Source: Neptunicoccus sediminis (GTDB lineage Bacteria; Pseudomonadota; Alphaproteobacteria; Rhodobacterales; Rhodobacteraceae). Taken from it: 64,000 nucleotides of DNA. Made by a program: the position numbers and the translations under genes. The notes beneath the pieces are model-generated. The model was not told the DNA's origin, made no database searches, and saw only the letters and a program-made list of their open reading frames with translations. Shown in pieces: positions 1 to 7,599 of the stretch (position 1 is the first letter of the stretch; each line of letters starts with the position of its first letter). Location: positions 496,001-560,000 of the forward strand of contig NZ_MDVX01000001.1 in NCBI RefSeq assembly GCF_001719615.1. The letters are read 5' to 3'.

Positions 1-500
1 ATCGCGTGATCCGCATCAAAAGGTGCTGCCGAATAAACAACCCTTAGACCCTTTGCCTTGGCCATGCGGGCCATTTCCGGCACCGCGTTTGTTTCATTTT
101 GGCACAAGACCCAGTCTTTGGCGGGATCGGCCTGTGCCAGCGCCGCGTCGAACTGGTCTGTGGTAAAGGCTTGGTTGGAGCCGCCAAACAGGACGATCTG
201 GTTCTCCGCATTGTCATCCACAAAGATCACCGCATGGCCTGTGGGGGTGGTGACACGGCGCAGCCCGTCAGTGGACAGGCCGAAACCGGCAATCTGTTCG
301 CGCAGCCAGTCCCCGTCCGGTCCAAGGCACCCGAGGTGCAGGGTTTGCGCGCCAGAGCGGTGCGCCGCGATGGACTGGTTGATGCCTTTGCCGCCGAGAT
401 ATTTCTCAAACGAACCGGAGGCGAGCGTTTCCCCCGCTGCCGGAAGATGGGGCACGCGGTAGACCAGATCGAGGTTTATAGAGCCGAAATTCAGGATCAT
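1..500 (-). CDS. rbsK: Ribokinase, PfkB family (partial, 3' end beyond window)
   Basis: Phosphorylates ribose at O5 with ATP in the cytoplasm. The gene runs off the left edge, so only the first 166 residues are present. They begin MILNFGSINLDLVYRVP, the usual ribokinase beta-1 strand with its substrate Asp, and carry the PfkB signature GGKGINQ at about residues 36-42. A GCLGPDGDW stretch follows, matching the family's G-x-D-x-G segment. The start is the ATG at 498-500. The C-terminal catalytic GAGD motif is outside the window, so a related PfkB sugar kinase (fructokinase or nucleoside kinase) is possible, but the N-terminus fits ribokinase best. Confidence 0.85.
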   Translation of the reverse strand, partial: MILNFGSINLDLVYRVPHLPAAGETLASGSFEKYLGGKGINQSIAAHRSGAQTLHLGCLGPDGDWLREQIAGFGLSTDGLRRVTTPTGHAVIFVDDNAENQIVLFGGSNQAFTTDQFDAALAQADPAKDWVLCQNETNAVPEMARMAKAKGLRVVYSAAPFDADHA

Positions 501-618
501 TTATTTGGGCATTGTCCCTGTTGGATCGAGGATAAAGAGCAACGCTAGCGGGTTTGATGCAGCTTCTCTAGTATTTTTTTCGTTTTTCCTGACCAAACGG
601 ACAAGTTTTCGATGCGAG

Positions 619-650
619 GCGCGGAAATGCGCTCCGCGCGGGGATATTTG
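619..650. repeat. Hairpin plus GGATATTT module (Rhodobacterales-type intergenic repeat)
   Basis: GCGCGGA (619-625) pairs with TCCGCGC (633-639) and is followed directly by GGGGATATTTG. The same arrangement, a GC hairpin followed by GGATATTT and an A-rich tail, recurs at 24425-24470. I recall such modules as common between genes in Rhodobacterales. It lies between the SCP2 gene and the ribokinase gene and may act as a weak terminator. Nothing else was recognised between 501 and 672. Confidence 0.4.
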
Positions 651-672
651 TCGAAAATGGAGCCGGTGCGGA

Positions 673-966
673 TCAGGCTTTGGTAAGGATTTCGGAGACT
701 TTCAAAGCGCGCATGTTAGAGCCGTCCACCTTTAGTTTGCCCGACATAAAGGCCATTGCGGGGTTCTGGCTGCCGTCCAGAATGTTGCGAAAGGTCTGTT
801 CGGTCGCAGTCAGCGTGACGTCGGCGTCTGCGTCAGACAGGGTTGCGCCCTGATCGGTCAGGTGCACACTGCCGTGATCGCGGATCACCAGTTTGGCGCT
901 GCCTTGCAGGGTGCCGGTGACACGGGGGGACAGGTGATCGAGGAACTCTTGCAGGACTGCGGACAT
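673..966 (-). CDS. SCP2 sterol-binding domain protein
   Basis: A 97-residue stand-alone SCP2-type lipid-binding domain. Visible features are the amphipathic N-terminus (MSAVLQEFLDHLSPRV), alternating strands (GSAKLVIRDHGSVHLT) and the conserved end GSQNPAMAFMSGKLKVDGSNMRALKVSEIL, where FMSGKLKVDGD/S is the family hallmark. Its ligand in bacteria is not known; a hydrophobic acyl or lipid cargo is an inference. The ATG is preceded by a strong GGAGG, but that site sits inside a perfect hairpin (970-999; see its own entry). It lies 74 bases downstream of dctM on the same strand and could be co-transcribed. Confidence 0.85.
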   Translation of the reverse strand: MSAVLQEFLDHLSPRVTGTLQGSAKLVIRDHGSVHLTDQGATLSDADADVTLTATEQTFRNILDGSQNPAMAFMSGKLKVDGSNMRALKVSEILTKA

Positions 967-969
967 GAT

Positions 970-999
970 TAAGCCTCCGGTTGGGTGGCCGGAGGCTTA
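970..999 (-). promoter_or_regulatory. 11-bp hairpin burying the SCP2 ribosome-binding site
   Basis: Bases 970-980 and 989-999 are perfect reverse complements with an 8-base loop. On the minus strand the 3' arm contains the GGAGG ribosome-binding site of the SCP2 gene (start codon 964-966). No U-tract follows, so it is a poor intrinsic terminator for dctM. Control of SCP2 translation, or simple RNA processing, is the likelier role. Confidence 0.55.
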
Positions 1000-1040
1000 G
1001 CCGCGCTAGGCGCGTTTGGGCAAGCTTGCCGTTGCGGAAG

Positions 1041-2417
1041 CTATTTGGTGATCATCTCGGGACCCATCACCAGATTTGGCAGGAAGGTTGAAATGATCGG
1101 AATGTAGGTGATCATGATCAGGAAGACAAAGAGGATGGCAAGGAAGGGTAGTGCCGCACGCACCACCGCCATCATCGGCATTCCGGCCACGCCGGAGGTC
1201 ACAAACAGGTTGAGTCCTACAGGCGGTGTGATCATGCCGATTTCCATATTCACCACCATGATGATGCCCAAATGGATCGGGTCGATACCCAGTTCGATGG
1301 CGATGGGGAACACCAGCGGTGCCACGATCACCAGCAGGCCGGAGGGTTCCATGAACTGGCCACCGATCAGCAGGATCACGTTAACCACGATCAGGAAGGC
1401 CACAGGGCCAAGTCCGGCGGCCAGCATCGCTTTGGTGATCTGCTGGGGAATTTGTTCGTCTGTCAGAACATGCTTCAGGATCAGCGCACAGGCGATGACG
1501 AACAGCAGGGTCACAGTCAGCTTGCCCGCTTCAAACAGGGTGTCGATGGTGTCCTTGTGCCAGATCGCCGTAATCAGCGCCTGTGGCTTTTTCAGCAGCG
1601 AGGTGTTGTTTTGTCCCTCTGCTGTGGTCAGCGGACCCATGTCGCGGTAGACAAAACTGGCGATAAACCACGCGTAGATTGCTGCAACCGCTGCGGCCTC
1701 GGTGGGGGTGAAGATGCCGCCGTAGATGCCGCCGAGGATGATAACGATGAGGAACAGACCCCAACCGGCCTCTCGGGCGGCGGCGAAGCGTTCGGACCAA
1801 GCGGCGCGTTCGCCCTTGGGCAGACCTTTGACGCGGGCCATGACATAGATGCCGATCATCAGCATGATACCGGCCAGAAGGCCCGGAAACACACCGGCGA
1901 GGAACATGCGACCGACCGAGACCTCTACCGCCGCGGCATAGACCACCATCACGATGGACGGCGGGATCAGAATGCCAAGGGTGCCAGCGTTACAGATCAC
2001 ACCGGCGGCGAATTCTTTGGTGTAGCCCACCTGCCGCATACCTGCGATCACGATAGAGCCGATGGCGACCACTGTGGCGGGGGAGGAACCGGACAGGGCA
2101 GCGAACATCATACAGGCGAAAACACCCGCAATCGCCAGACCGCCGTGGAAATGCCCGACACAGGCGATGGAGAACCGGATGATCCGCCGCGCCACGCCAC
2201 CTGTGGACATGAAAGAGGACGCAAGGATGAAGAAGGGAATGGCCAACAGCGTGTAATGCCCTTCAAAAGCGTTGAACAGGGTTTGTGCGACCGATGCGAG
2301 AGAGCTGTCCGAGAACCAGAGCAGAAACAGCACGGAGGAGAAGCCGAGAGACACAGCAATCGGCACGCCGATCAGCAACAGGCCAATCACCATGGCAAAG
2401 AGAAGAATGACTTCCAT
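1041..2417 (-). CDS. dctM: TRAP transporter large permease DctM
   Basis: The 458-residue, roughly 12-helix membrane subunit of a TRAP transporter; it couples Na+ entry to solute uptake. It starts MEVILLFAMVIGLLLIGVPIAVSLG and has the family segments FALSGSSPATVVAIGSI and VNMEIGMITPPVGLNLFV, which form the re-entrant hairpins of the elevator core. A hydrophilic loop of about 35 residues in the middle (PLTTAEGQNNTSLLKKPQ) is longer than in many DctM proteins. The gene begins two bases after the dctQ stop, so the two are translated together. With dctP and the DctB/DctD pair it forms a C4-dicarboxylate-type system. Confidence 0.93.
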   Translation of the reverse strand: MEVILLFAMVIGLLLIGVPIAVSLGFSSVLFLLWFSDSSLASVAQTLFNAFEGHYTLLAIPFFILASSFMSTGGVARRIIRFSIACVGHFHGGLAIAGVFACMMFAALSGSSPATVVAIGSIVIAGMRQVGYTKEFAAGVICNAGTLGILIPPSIVMVVYAAAVEVSVGRMFLAGVFPGLLAGIMLMIGIYVMARVKGLPKGERAAWSERFAAAREAGWGLFLIVIILGGIYGGIFTPTEAAAVAAIYAWFIASFVYRDMGPLTTAEGQNNTSLLKKPQALITAIWHKDTIDTLFEAGKLTVTLLFVIACALILKHVLTDEQIPQQITKAMLAAGLGPVAFLIVVNVILLIGGQFMEPSGLLVIVAPLVFPIAIELGIDPIHLGIIMVVNMEIGMITPPVGLNLFVTSGVAGMPMMAVVRAALPFLAILFVFLIMITYIPIISTFLPNLVMGPEMITK

Positions 2418-2419
2418 GA

Positions 2420-3085
2420 TTAATTGTCCTTCACGTATTGGGCGGCTTCTTCGATGGAGTCTTCGGCCTCATGGCTGACGATCAGCATGGAGATTTCGCC
2501 GCGCCAGAGCTTCACGCCCGCCTGACAAAAGCGAAACAGCAGCAGTGCCATTGAAAGCGGCAGCACCATATAGGGGATCAATCGGGGCAGCTTTTCGTAT
2601 TCATCGCCGTCGTTGAACAGGTTCTCCATAAACCCGAGGATTGCGGGCATTGGCACATCGTCGGTTTCATACCAGCCTTTGCCGCGGAAGTTTTCTTCAA
2701 ATCCGGTGGGGAACCAGCGGCCTGTGGTTGCGGGAAGGTTGGCGAAATTGGCCCAGTAGTCCCATGCGCCTTTCAGCAGCAGAAAGGAAAAGATGATGCA
2801 GACGGTGACAGCGACCATGCCGAGCGCCTTGCGCGTCCTAGGCGGCACGATGTTCAGGATCGCATCCACCCCCAAATGGGCATTGATCTTTACCGCATAG
2901 GACGCGCCAAGCAGCACCATCCAGCCGAACAGAAACACGGTAAATTCCACCGCCCAGAGAATATTGGAATTGAACCCGTAGCGGGCGACAACATTTGCAA
3001 ATGTCACCACTGTCATAAGGCCGAGGATCGACGCGATCAGCGTTTCCTCCAGACGGTCCGTCCAGCTTTGTGTGCGCTGTGACAT
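2420..3085 (-). CDS. dctQ: TRAP transporter small permease DctQ
   Basis: The 221-residue, four-helix small membrane subunit that docks with DctM and the binding protein. It shows TM1 near residues 15-38 (LIASILGLMTVVTFANVVARYGF), the family motif WAVEFTVFLFGWMVLLGASYAV, and an extended soluble insert before the last helix (GRWFPTGFEENFRGKGWYETDD), as seen in the longer C4-dicarboxylate DctQ proteins. The ATG at 3083-3085 is chosen because GGGAGG lies 8 bases upstream; a TTG two codons earlier is too close to that site. The terminator-like stem at 3112-3143 separates it from dctP. Confidence 0.9.
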   Translation of the reverse strand: MSQRTQSWTDRLEETLIASILGLMTVVTFANVVARYGFNSNILWAVEFTVFLFGWMVLLGASYAVKINAHLGVDAILNIVPPRTRKALGMVAVTVCIIFSFLLLKGAWDYWANFANLPATTGRWFPTGFEENFRGKGWYETDDVPMPAILGFMENLFNDGDEYEKLPRLIPYMVLPLSMALLLFRFCQAGVKLWRGEISMLIVSHEAEDSIEEAAQYVKDN

Positions 3086-3111
3086 GTGCAAATCCTCCCG
3101 AGATTTTGGAT

Positions 3112-3143
3112 AAAAAAGGGGCGGGCCGATCCTGGCCCGCCCC
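3112..3143 (-). terminator. Intrinsic terminator/attenuator between dctP and dctQ
   Basis: GGGGCGGGCC (3118-3127) and GGCCCGCCCC (3134-3143) form a 10-bp GC stem with a 6-base loop, followed on the minus strand by six T residues. It lies just after the dctP stop and before the dctQ ribosome-binding site. Partial termination here would give more binding protein than membrane subunits, which is known for TRAP operons. Confidence 0.85.
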
Positions 3144-3153
3144 GCAACAGGTC

Positions 3154-4161
3154 TTAGTTGGTCATGGACATGTTGATTTTCTGTGCGGCTTCGATGTTTT
3201 CCGCACCCACATCGCCTTCAAATTTCGCCCAAACCGGCTTCATCGCTTCAACCCAAGCTGCGCGTTGCTCGGCTGTCAGTTCGCGCACGGTGCCACCGGC
3301 ATCAATCACGGACTGTTTGGCGGCCTGATTCACGGCATAAGCTTCGGAATTGCGGGCTTCGGTCACTTCATCAACGATGGTCAGGAACTGGTCGCGCACG
3401 TCTGCGTCCAGACCGTCGAGCCAGTCAACCGAGGCTACCAGCAGGTAGTCGATGATGCCGTGGTTGGTTTCGGTGATACCGTCCTGAACCTCGAAGAATT
3501 TCTTGCCGTAGATATTGGACCAGGTGTTTTCCTGACCGTCCACAACGCCGGTTTGCAGCGCACCGTAAACTTCGGCAAATTTCATCTTCTGCGGAGAACC
3601 ACCGATGGCTTCCATCTGCGCCACCAGCACGTCAGAGGACTGTACACGGAACTTCAGACCGTTTGCATCCGTGGGCAGCAGCAGCGGTTTGCTGGCGGAC
3701 ATTTGTTTCATGCCGTTGTGCCAGTAAGCCAGACCTTGCAGGCCGCGCTTTTGCATGGAGTCGAGCATGGCTTGACCCGCTTCGGAGGCTTGGTAGGCGT
3801 TCACGGCTTTCATGTCGTTGAACATGAAGGGCAGATCGAAAATGCGGAACTGTTTGGTGAATTTCTCGAACTTGGACAGGGACGGCGCGGCAAGCTGCAC
3901 ATCGCCCTGAAGCATCGCCTCAAGCACCTTGTTGTCATCATAAAGCGTGGAGTTCGGGAAAACCTCCATACACATCTTGCCGTTCATTTCCTCGTTCACA
4001 CGTTTTTCAAGGAGGGATGCGGCGATCCCTTTGGGGTGTTTGTCACTGTTGGTGACATGTGCGAATTTCACGACCACTTCGCCGTCTTCGCAGGCAGCGG
4101 CGGCGATGGATGGCACAAAAGCAACGGCTGCGATGCAGGCCGCTTTCAAGAAAGTCTTCAT
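3154..4161 (-). CDS. dctP: TRAP C4-dicarboxylate-type binding protein DctP
   Basis: The 335-residue periplasmic solute-binding subunit. A Sec signal peptide (MKTFLKAACIAAVAFVPSIAAAA) is followed by the DctP fold. The ligand segment GLKFRVQSSDVLVAQMEAIG supplies the conserved Arg that binds a carboxylate, and the next stretch, FAEVYGALQTGVVDGQENTW, is close to characterised C4-dicarboxylate proteins. The substrate is inferred to be malate, succinate or fumarate. The gene is first in the dctPQM operon and divergent from dctB. Two dyads in the shared upstream region (4229-4256) may be regulator sites. A sigma-54 type -24/-12 promoter was looked for upstream and not found. Confidence 0.92.
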   Translation of the reverse strand: MKTFLKAACIAAVAFVPSIAAAACEDGEVVVKFAHVTNSDKHPKGIAASLLEKRVNEEMNGKMCMEVFPNSTLYDDNKVLEAMLQGDVQLAAPSLSKFEKFTKQFRIFDLPFMFNDMKAVNAYQASEAGQAMLDSMQKRGLQGLAYWHNGMKQMSASKPLLLPTDANGLKFRVQSSDVLVAQMEAIGGSPQKMKFAEVYGALQTGVVDGQENTWSNIYGKKFFEVQDGITETNHGIIDYLLVASVDWLDGLDADVRDQFLTIVDEVTEARNSEAYAVNQAAKQSVIDAGGTVRELTAEQRAAWVEAMKPVWAKFEGDVGAENIEAAQKINMSMTN

Positions 4162-4228
4162 GGTTTCCTCCCATTGGATATCTGTCGGACCGTAATCCGG
4201 CCAACTGTAGGGAAACGATCAGCGGATG

Positions 4229-4256
4229 TTTGCGCAAAGGGTTTTTTGCTGCGCAG
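4229..4256. promoter_or_regulatory. Pair of dyads in the dctP-dctB intergenic region
   Basis: TTTGCGCAAA (4229-4238) is a perfect palindrome, and CTGCGCAG (4249-4256), with T- and A-rich flanks, is a second one whose centre lies 19 bases away. Both share the TGCGCA core. Their position between the divergent dctP and dctB genes makes them candidate DctD operators. No binding data exist here. Confidence 0.4.
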
Positions 4257-4412
4257 AAAAACAGTTTATTTTTGGGGGGTTAAGAATTTGCACTTTGCCT
4301 GCTGCGGGATTTGTGCGAAATTTCGGACAGCTTTGCGCCGCGCCGGTTTTCACGGGCGGCGCTTCGGGGCCGGCGATTCACCAGTCCGAAAACGGCAACC
4401 AAGGGGTCCGCG

Positions 4413-6149
4413 TTGAGACGATTAATTCCGGTTCTGGCGTTTTGCGGCGTCGCGGTCCTTGTGGCGGCTGGCGTGTTTACGCTAGCCTATCGTGCGAACC
4501 TGAACCAACTGTCGCGCACGGGGGCGGTGCAGCTTGATCAGGCATCAGACCGCGTGCTGGCGCAACTGGCGCGGTTCCAGCAACTGCCCAACCTTCTGGC
4601 GCGACATCCGGTGATTGTGGGCGTGCTGACTGGGGAAACCGATCCGGCGCGGGCCCATGACTTTCTGGAAACCACCGCGTTGACGGTGGGCGCCGAGGAA
4701 ATCTTTGTGCTCGACCGCAAAGGCCGTGTTTTGGCTGCCTCCGATCTGGAGGAGAACGGCGCGAGGGTCGGGGATGATCTGGGGCAAACCGCCCATGTGC
4801 GCCGCGCGTTGACAGGCGGGCTTGGCGTGGATCATGCGTTTGAACCCAAAGACGGCGGGCGGGACTTTTTCTTTTCCCGCGGCATTATCAATGGTGCGGC
4901 ACCGCCCAGCGGCGTGGTGGTTGTCCGTGCGGATGTAGAACAGCTGGAGTTCGAGTGGGAAGTGGATGAAACCGTTGTGTCGTTTCTGGACGCGTATAAT
5001 GTGGTGTTTCTGTCCAACCGCGTGGAACTGGTTCTGCGCCGCGACGGGAAGGGCGCGTTTCCGGCATCGGCCACGCGGATTTACCCGCGCTCTGTGGTGC
5101 ATCCCTTTTATGACTACAAGGAAAGCAACTGGTTCGGGCACAGGTTGCAGCGCTTTGGCAAGACCGGCGTGATGCCGGAACAGGCGATGGTCCTGTCAGA
5201 ATTCCTGCCCCGACTGGACCTGACCACCCGTGTGTATTTGAATGTGAAGACCGCTGCGCAAAATGCACGCGTGCTCGGCTATCTGGCGCTGGCGATTATG
5301 GGGCTTGTCGGTGCGGGACTGGTGGCGCTTGGCCAGCGGCGGCGCCGTCTGGCAGAGCGGCTGGTGGTGGAAGCGGCCGCCAACGCCCGGCTGGAGGCGC
5401 GGGTGGAAGAACGCACCGCCCAGTTACGGCAGGCGCAGGATCAGCTGGTGCAGGCGGGCAAGCTGACGGCGCTGGGCCAGATGTCTGCGGGGATCAGCCA
5501 CGAAGTGAACCAGCCGCTCGCCGCGATCCGCAATTTCGCCGCCAACGGGATCAAGCTGATTGAACGGGACCGCGTGGCAGAGGCGCAGGACAATCTGGAC
5601 CAGATCACCGTGCAGGTGGACCGGATCAACCGGATCATCAAGAACCTGCGCGGCTTTGCCCGCAATGAATCCGAACGTGTGGAACCTGTAGAACTGGTCG
5701 CTGTGGTGCAAGACGCGCTGCGGCTGGCAGAGCGGCGCTTGCGCGAAGAGGGCATCACGGTAGAACTGGATCTGCCAAAACCGCCGGTCATGGTCGCGGG
5801 CGGTCCGGTGCGGTTGCAACAGGTCATTGTGAACCTGACGGGCAACGCGATGGATGCGATGCGCGACCAGCCCGAAAAGCGTCTGTCGCTGGCAATAGAG
5901 ACGCCTTTGGGTGAGGGTCCGGTGCGGTTGCGGGTTCGCGACACCGGCAGCGGGCTTGTGGAACCGGACCGCGTGTTTGAGCCGTTTTACACCACCAAGG
6001 ATGTGGGTGCGAGCAAGGGGCTCGGGCTGGGGCTGTCGATCTCCTACGGGATCGTCGGCACTTTCGGGGGAAAATTAAGCTGCCGGAACCTGCCCGAAGG
6101 CGGCGCAGAGTTTTGTGTGGAATTGAAAAAGGCAGGAGGGGCGAAATGA
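4413..6149 (+). CDS. dctB: C4-dicarboxylate sensor histidine kinase DctB
   Basis: A membrane sensor kinase of 578 residues that detects extracellular dicarboxylates and phosphorylates DctD. It has TM1 near residues 4-24 (IPVLAFCGVAVLVAAGVFTL), a periplasmic double-PAS region of about 250 residues, TM2 near 290-310 (VLGYLALAIMGLVGAGLVAL), then a coiled linker, HisKA with the phospho-acceptor His363 in ISHEVNQPLAAIRNFA, and HATPase_c with GLGLGLSISYGI. The TTG at 4413-4415 is chosen because AAGGGG precedes it at normal spacing and it puts the first helix at the N-terminus; an upstream in-frame start at 4311 would add 34 Arg-rich residues. The stop overlaps the dctD start (ATGA). Confidence 0.9.
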   Translation: MRRLIPVLAFCGVAVLVAAGVFTLAYRANLNQLSRTGAVQLDQASDRVLAQLARFQQLPNLLARHPVIVGVLTGETDPARAHDFLETTALTVGAEEIFVLDRKGRVLAASDLEENGARVGDDLGQTAHVRRALTGGLGVDHAFEPKDGGRDFFFSRGIINGAAPPSGVVVVRADVEQLEFEWEVDETVVSFLDAYNVVFLSNRVELVLRRDGKGAFPASATRIYPRSVVHPFYDYKESNWFGHRLQRFGKTGVMPEQAMVLSEFLPRLDLTTRVYLNVKTAAQNARVLGYLALAIMGLVGAGLVALGQRRRRLAERLVVEAAANARLEARVEERTAQLRQAQDQLVQAGKLTALGQMSAGISHEVNQPLAAIRNFAANGIKLIERDRVAEAQDNLDQITVQVDRINRIIKNLRGFARNESERVEPVELVAVVQDALRLAERRLREEGITVELDLPKPPVMVAGGPVRLQQVIVNLTGNAMDAMRDQPEKRLSLAIETPLGEGPVRLRVRDTGSGLVEPDRVFEPFYTTKDVGASKGLGLGLSISYGIVGTFGGKLSCRNLPEGGAEFCVELKKAGGAK

Positions 6150-7327
6150 AACGTCAGGTTTTGCTTATCGAAGACGACGATGCGCTGCGGGCGTCTTTGG
6201 CACAGACGCTGGATCTGGAGGGGATCGACGTCATTTCGACCGCCCATTTCGTGCAGGCCCGCCGGACCATAAGGGCCAATTTCGCCGGCGTGGTCCTGAC
6301 CGACATTCGCATGCCCGATAAAGACGGATTTGAAATACTGGCGCTGGCGCAAAGCATCGACGCGGAATTGCCGGTGGTGATGCTGACCGGCGAGGGCGAT
6401 GTGCCGATGGCCATTCGCGCGATGAAGGAAGGGGCGTATGATTTTCTGGAAAAACCCTGTGAGACCTCCCATCTTGTCGGAGTGTTGAACCGGGCGCTCG
6501 CGCACCGCGAACTGGTGCTGCACACGCGGCGGATGGAACAGAAGATGCGGCGCAGCGATCCGGCCTCGGTGCACTTCCCCGGTGACAGCCCCGCCAGCCG
6601 CGATTTCCGCGAGGCCCTGCGCCGCGCCGCCGACAGTGGCCGTCACATCATTCTGGTGGGGCCGGAAGGGGCGGGCAAGAAACTGGCCGCCCACACGATT
6701 TTCGCCATGTCCGAGGGGCGCGATTCCTTTGTGCTGGTGCGCACCCCCGAAATTGATCCGGCAGGCTTCGTGATAGAGGATGGTGCTGTGGATCTCTCTG
6801 TGAAACGGGTGCATCTGGCGTCCCGCAGTCAGTTGGACTGTGTGATTTCGCAGGTAGAACACCGCCCCGAACTGCGTTTCATCGGGTCTGCGGAACAGGC
6901 GGTGCCTTGGGTGGCGGACCGGCTGAACTGTATTACGGTGGCGGTGCCCGATCTGGCGGCGCGGCGCAATGATCTCGGGGTGATCTTTGAGGTGCTCTTG
7001 CGCCATGCGGTGCGCTACGCCAATGCAGAAATGCCCGATGTTCCCGCAGCGACGCTGGCCGAGATCAAGGCACGGGACTGGCCCGGCAATCTGGCAGAAC
7101 TGCGGGATTATGCGAACAGGTTTCTGGCGGACCCGCAGGGCGGTACAGGGGGCAGCCGCACGCTGGCCGAACAAATGGAGGCCCATGAGAGGCTGGTTCT
7201 AGAAACCACCCTGCGCAACGTTCAGGGCAAGGCTACGGTGGCGGCCGAACAGCTCGGACTGCCCCGAAAGACGCTTTATGACAGGCTGGCCCGCTACGGT
7301 TTGCGTCCGCGGGATTATCAGGGCTGA
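6146..7327 (+). CDS. dctD: DctD-type response regulator with degenerate AAA+ domain
   Basis: Partner of DctB, 393 residues. The receiver domain (1-120) keeps the acidic pocket (EDDD), the phospho-acceptor Asp53 in LTDIRMPDKDG, and the KP at 103-104. The central domain retains a Walker A-like GPEGAGKK (about 172-179), but the GAFTGA sigma-54 contact loop is absent and no Walker B (GGTLFLDE-like) can be found. The C-terminal Fis-type helix-turn-helix is intact (VAAEQLGLPRKTLYDRLARYG). It therefore probably binds DNA in a phosphorylation-dependent way without activating sigma-54 polymerase. GGAGG lies 7 bases before the ATG, which overlaps the dctB stop. Confidence 0.88.
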   Translation: MKRQVLLIEDDDALRASLAQTLDLEGIDVISTAHFVQARRTIRANFAGVVLTDIRMPDKDGFEILALAQSIDAELPVVMLTGEGDVPMAIRAMKEGAYDFLEKPCETSHLVGVLNRALAHRELVLHTRRMEQKMRRSDPASVHFPGDSPASRDFREALRRAADSGRHIILVGPEGAGKKLAAHTIFAMSEGRDSFVLVRTPEIDPAGFVIEDGAVDLSVKRVHLASRSQLDCVISQVEHRPELRFIGSAEQAVPWVADRLNCITVAVPDLAARRNDLGVIFEVLLRHAVRYANAEMPDVPAATLAEIKARDWPGNLAELRDYANRFLADPQGGTGGSRTLAEQMEAHERLVLETTLRNVQGKATVAAEQLGLPRKTLYDRLARYGLRPRDYQG

Positions 7328-7384
7328 ACTTTCGCAAAAAAGACTGACAACTCAGCAGTGTAGGGCGGCTTGAGGGCGGAAAGC

Positions 7385-7415
7385 AAAAAGGTCTGGCAAA
7401 ACTGCCAGACCTTTT
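7385..7415. terminator. Bidirectional intrinsic terminator
   Basis: GGTCTGGC (7390-7397) and GCCAGACC (7404-7411) pair, flanked by AAAAA on the left and TTTT on the right. It ends dctD on the plus strand and the tRNA-Lys transcript on the minus strand. Confidence 0.88.
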
Positions 7416-7422
7416 GGAATTT

Positions 7423-7498
7423 TGGTGAGCCCTGATGGGTTCGAACCATCGACCTACTGATTAAAAGTCAGTTGCTCTACCAGCTGAGCTAAGGGCCC
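7423..7498 (-). tRNA. tRNA-Lys (anticodon TTT)
   Basis: A 76-base cloverleaf read on the minus strand. The acceptor stem GGGCCCT pairs with AGGGCTC (one G-U pair) and is followed by A73 and an encoded CCA. The D-arm contains AGCTCAGCTGGTAGAGC, the anticodon stem ACTGA/TCAGT carries the loop CTTTTAA (anticodon TTT, Lys), and the T-arm contains GGTTCGAACCC. All invariant positions are present. Confidence 0.97.
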
Positions 7499-7599
7499 TC
7501 ACCGTGCTGTGGGGGCGTCTTAAGGCTGCTGGCGGGCATGGTCAAGAGAGAAATTTCGAAATAATGACACGGCTGGAATGATTGTGCGCGAAGGTCTAT

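Noticed and set aside
4162-4412. Sigma-54 (-24/-12) promoter for dctP.
   Set aside because: No GG-N10-GC pair with correct flanks was found, in keeping with the loss of GAFTGA in DctD.
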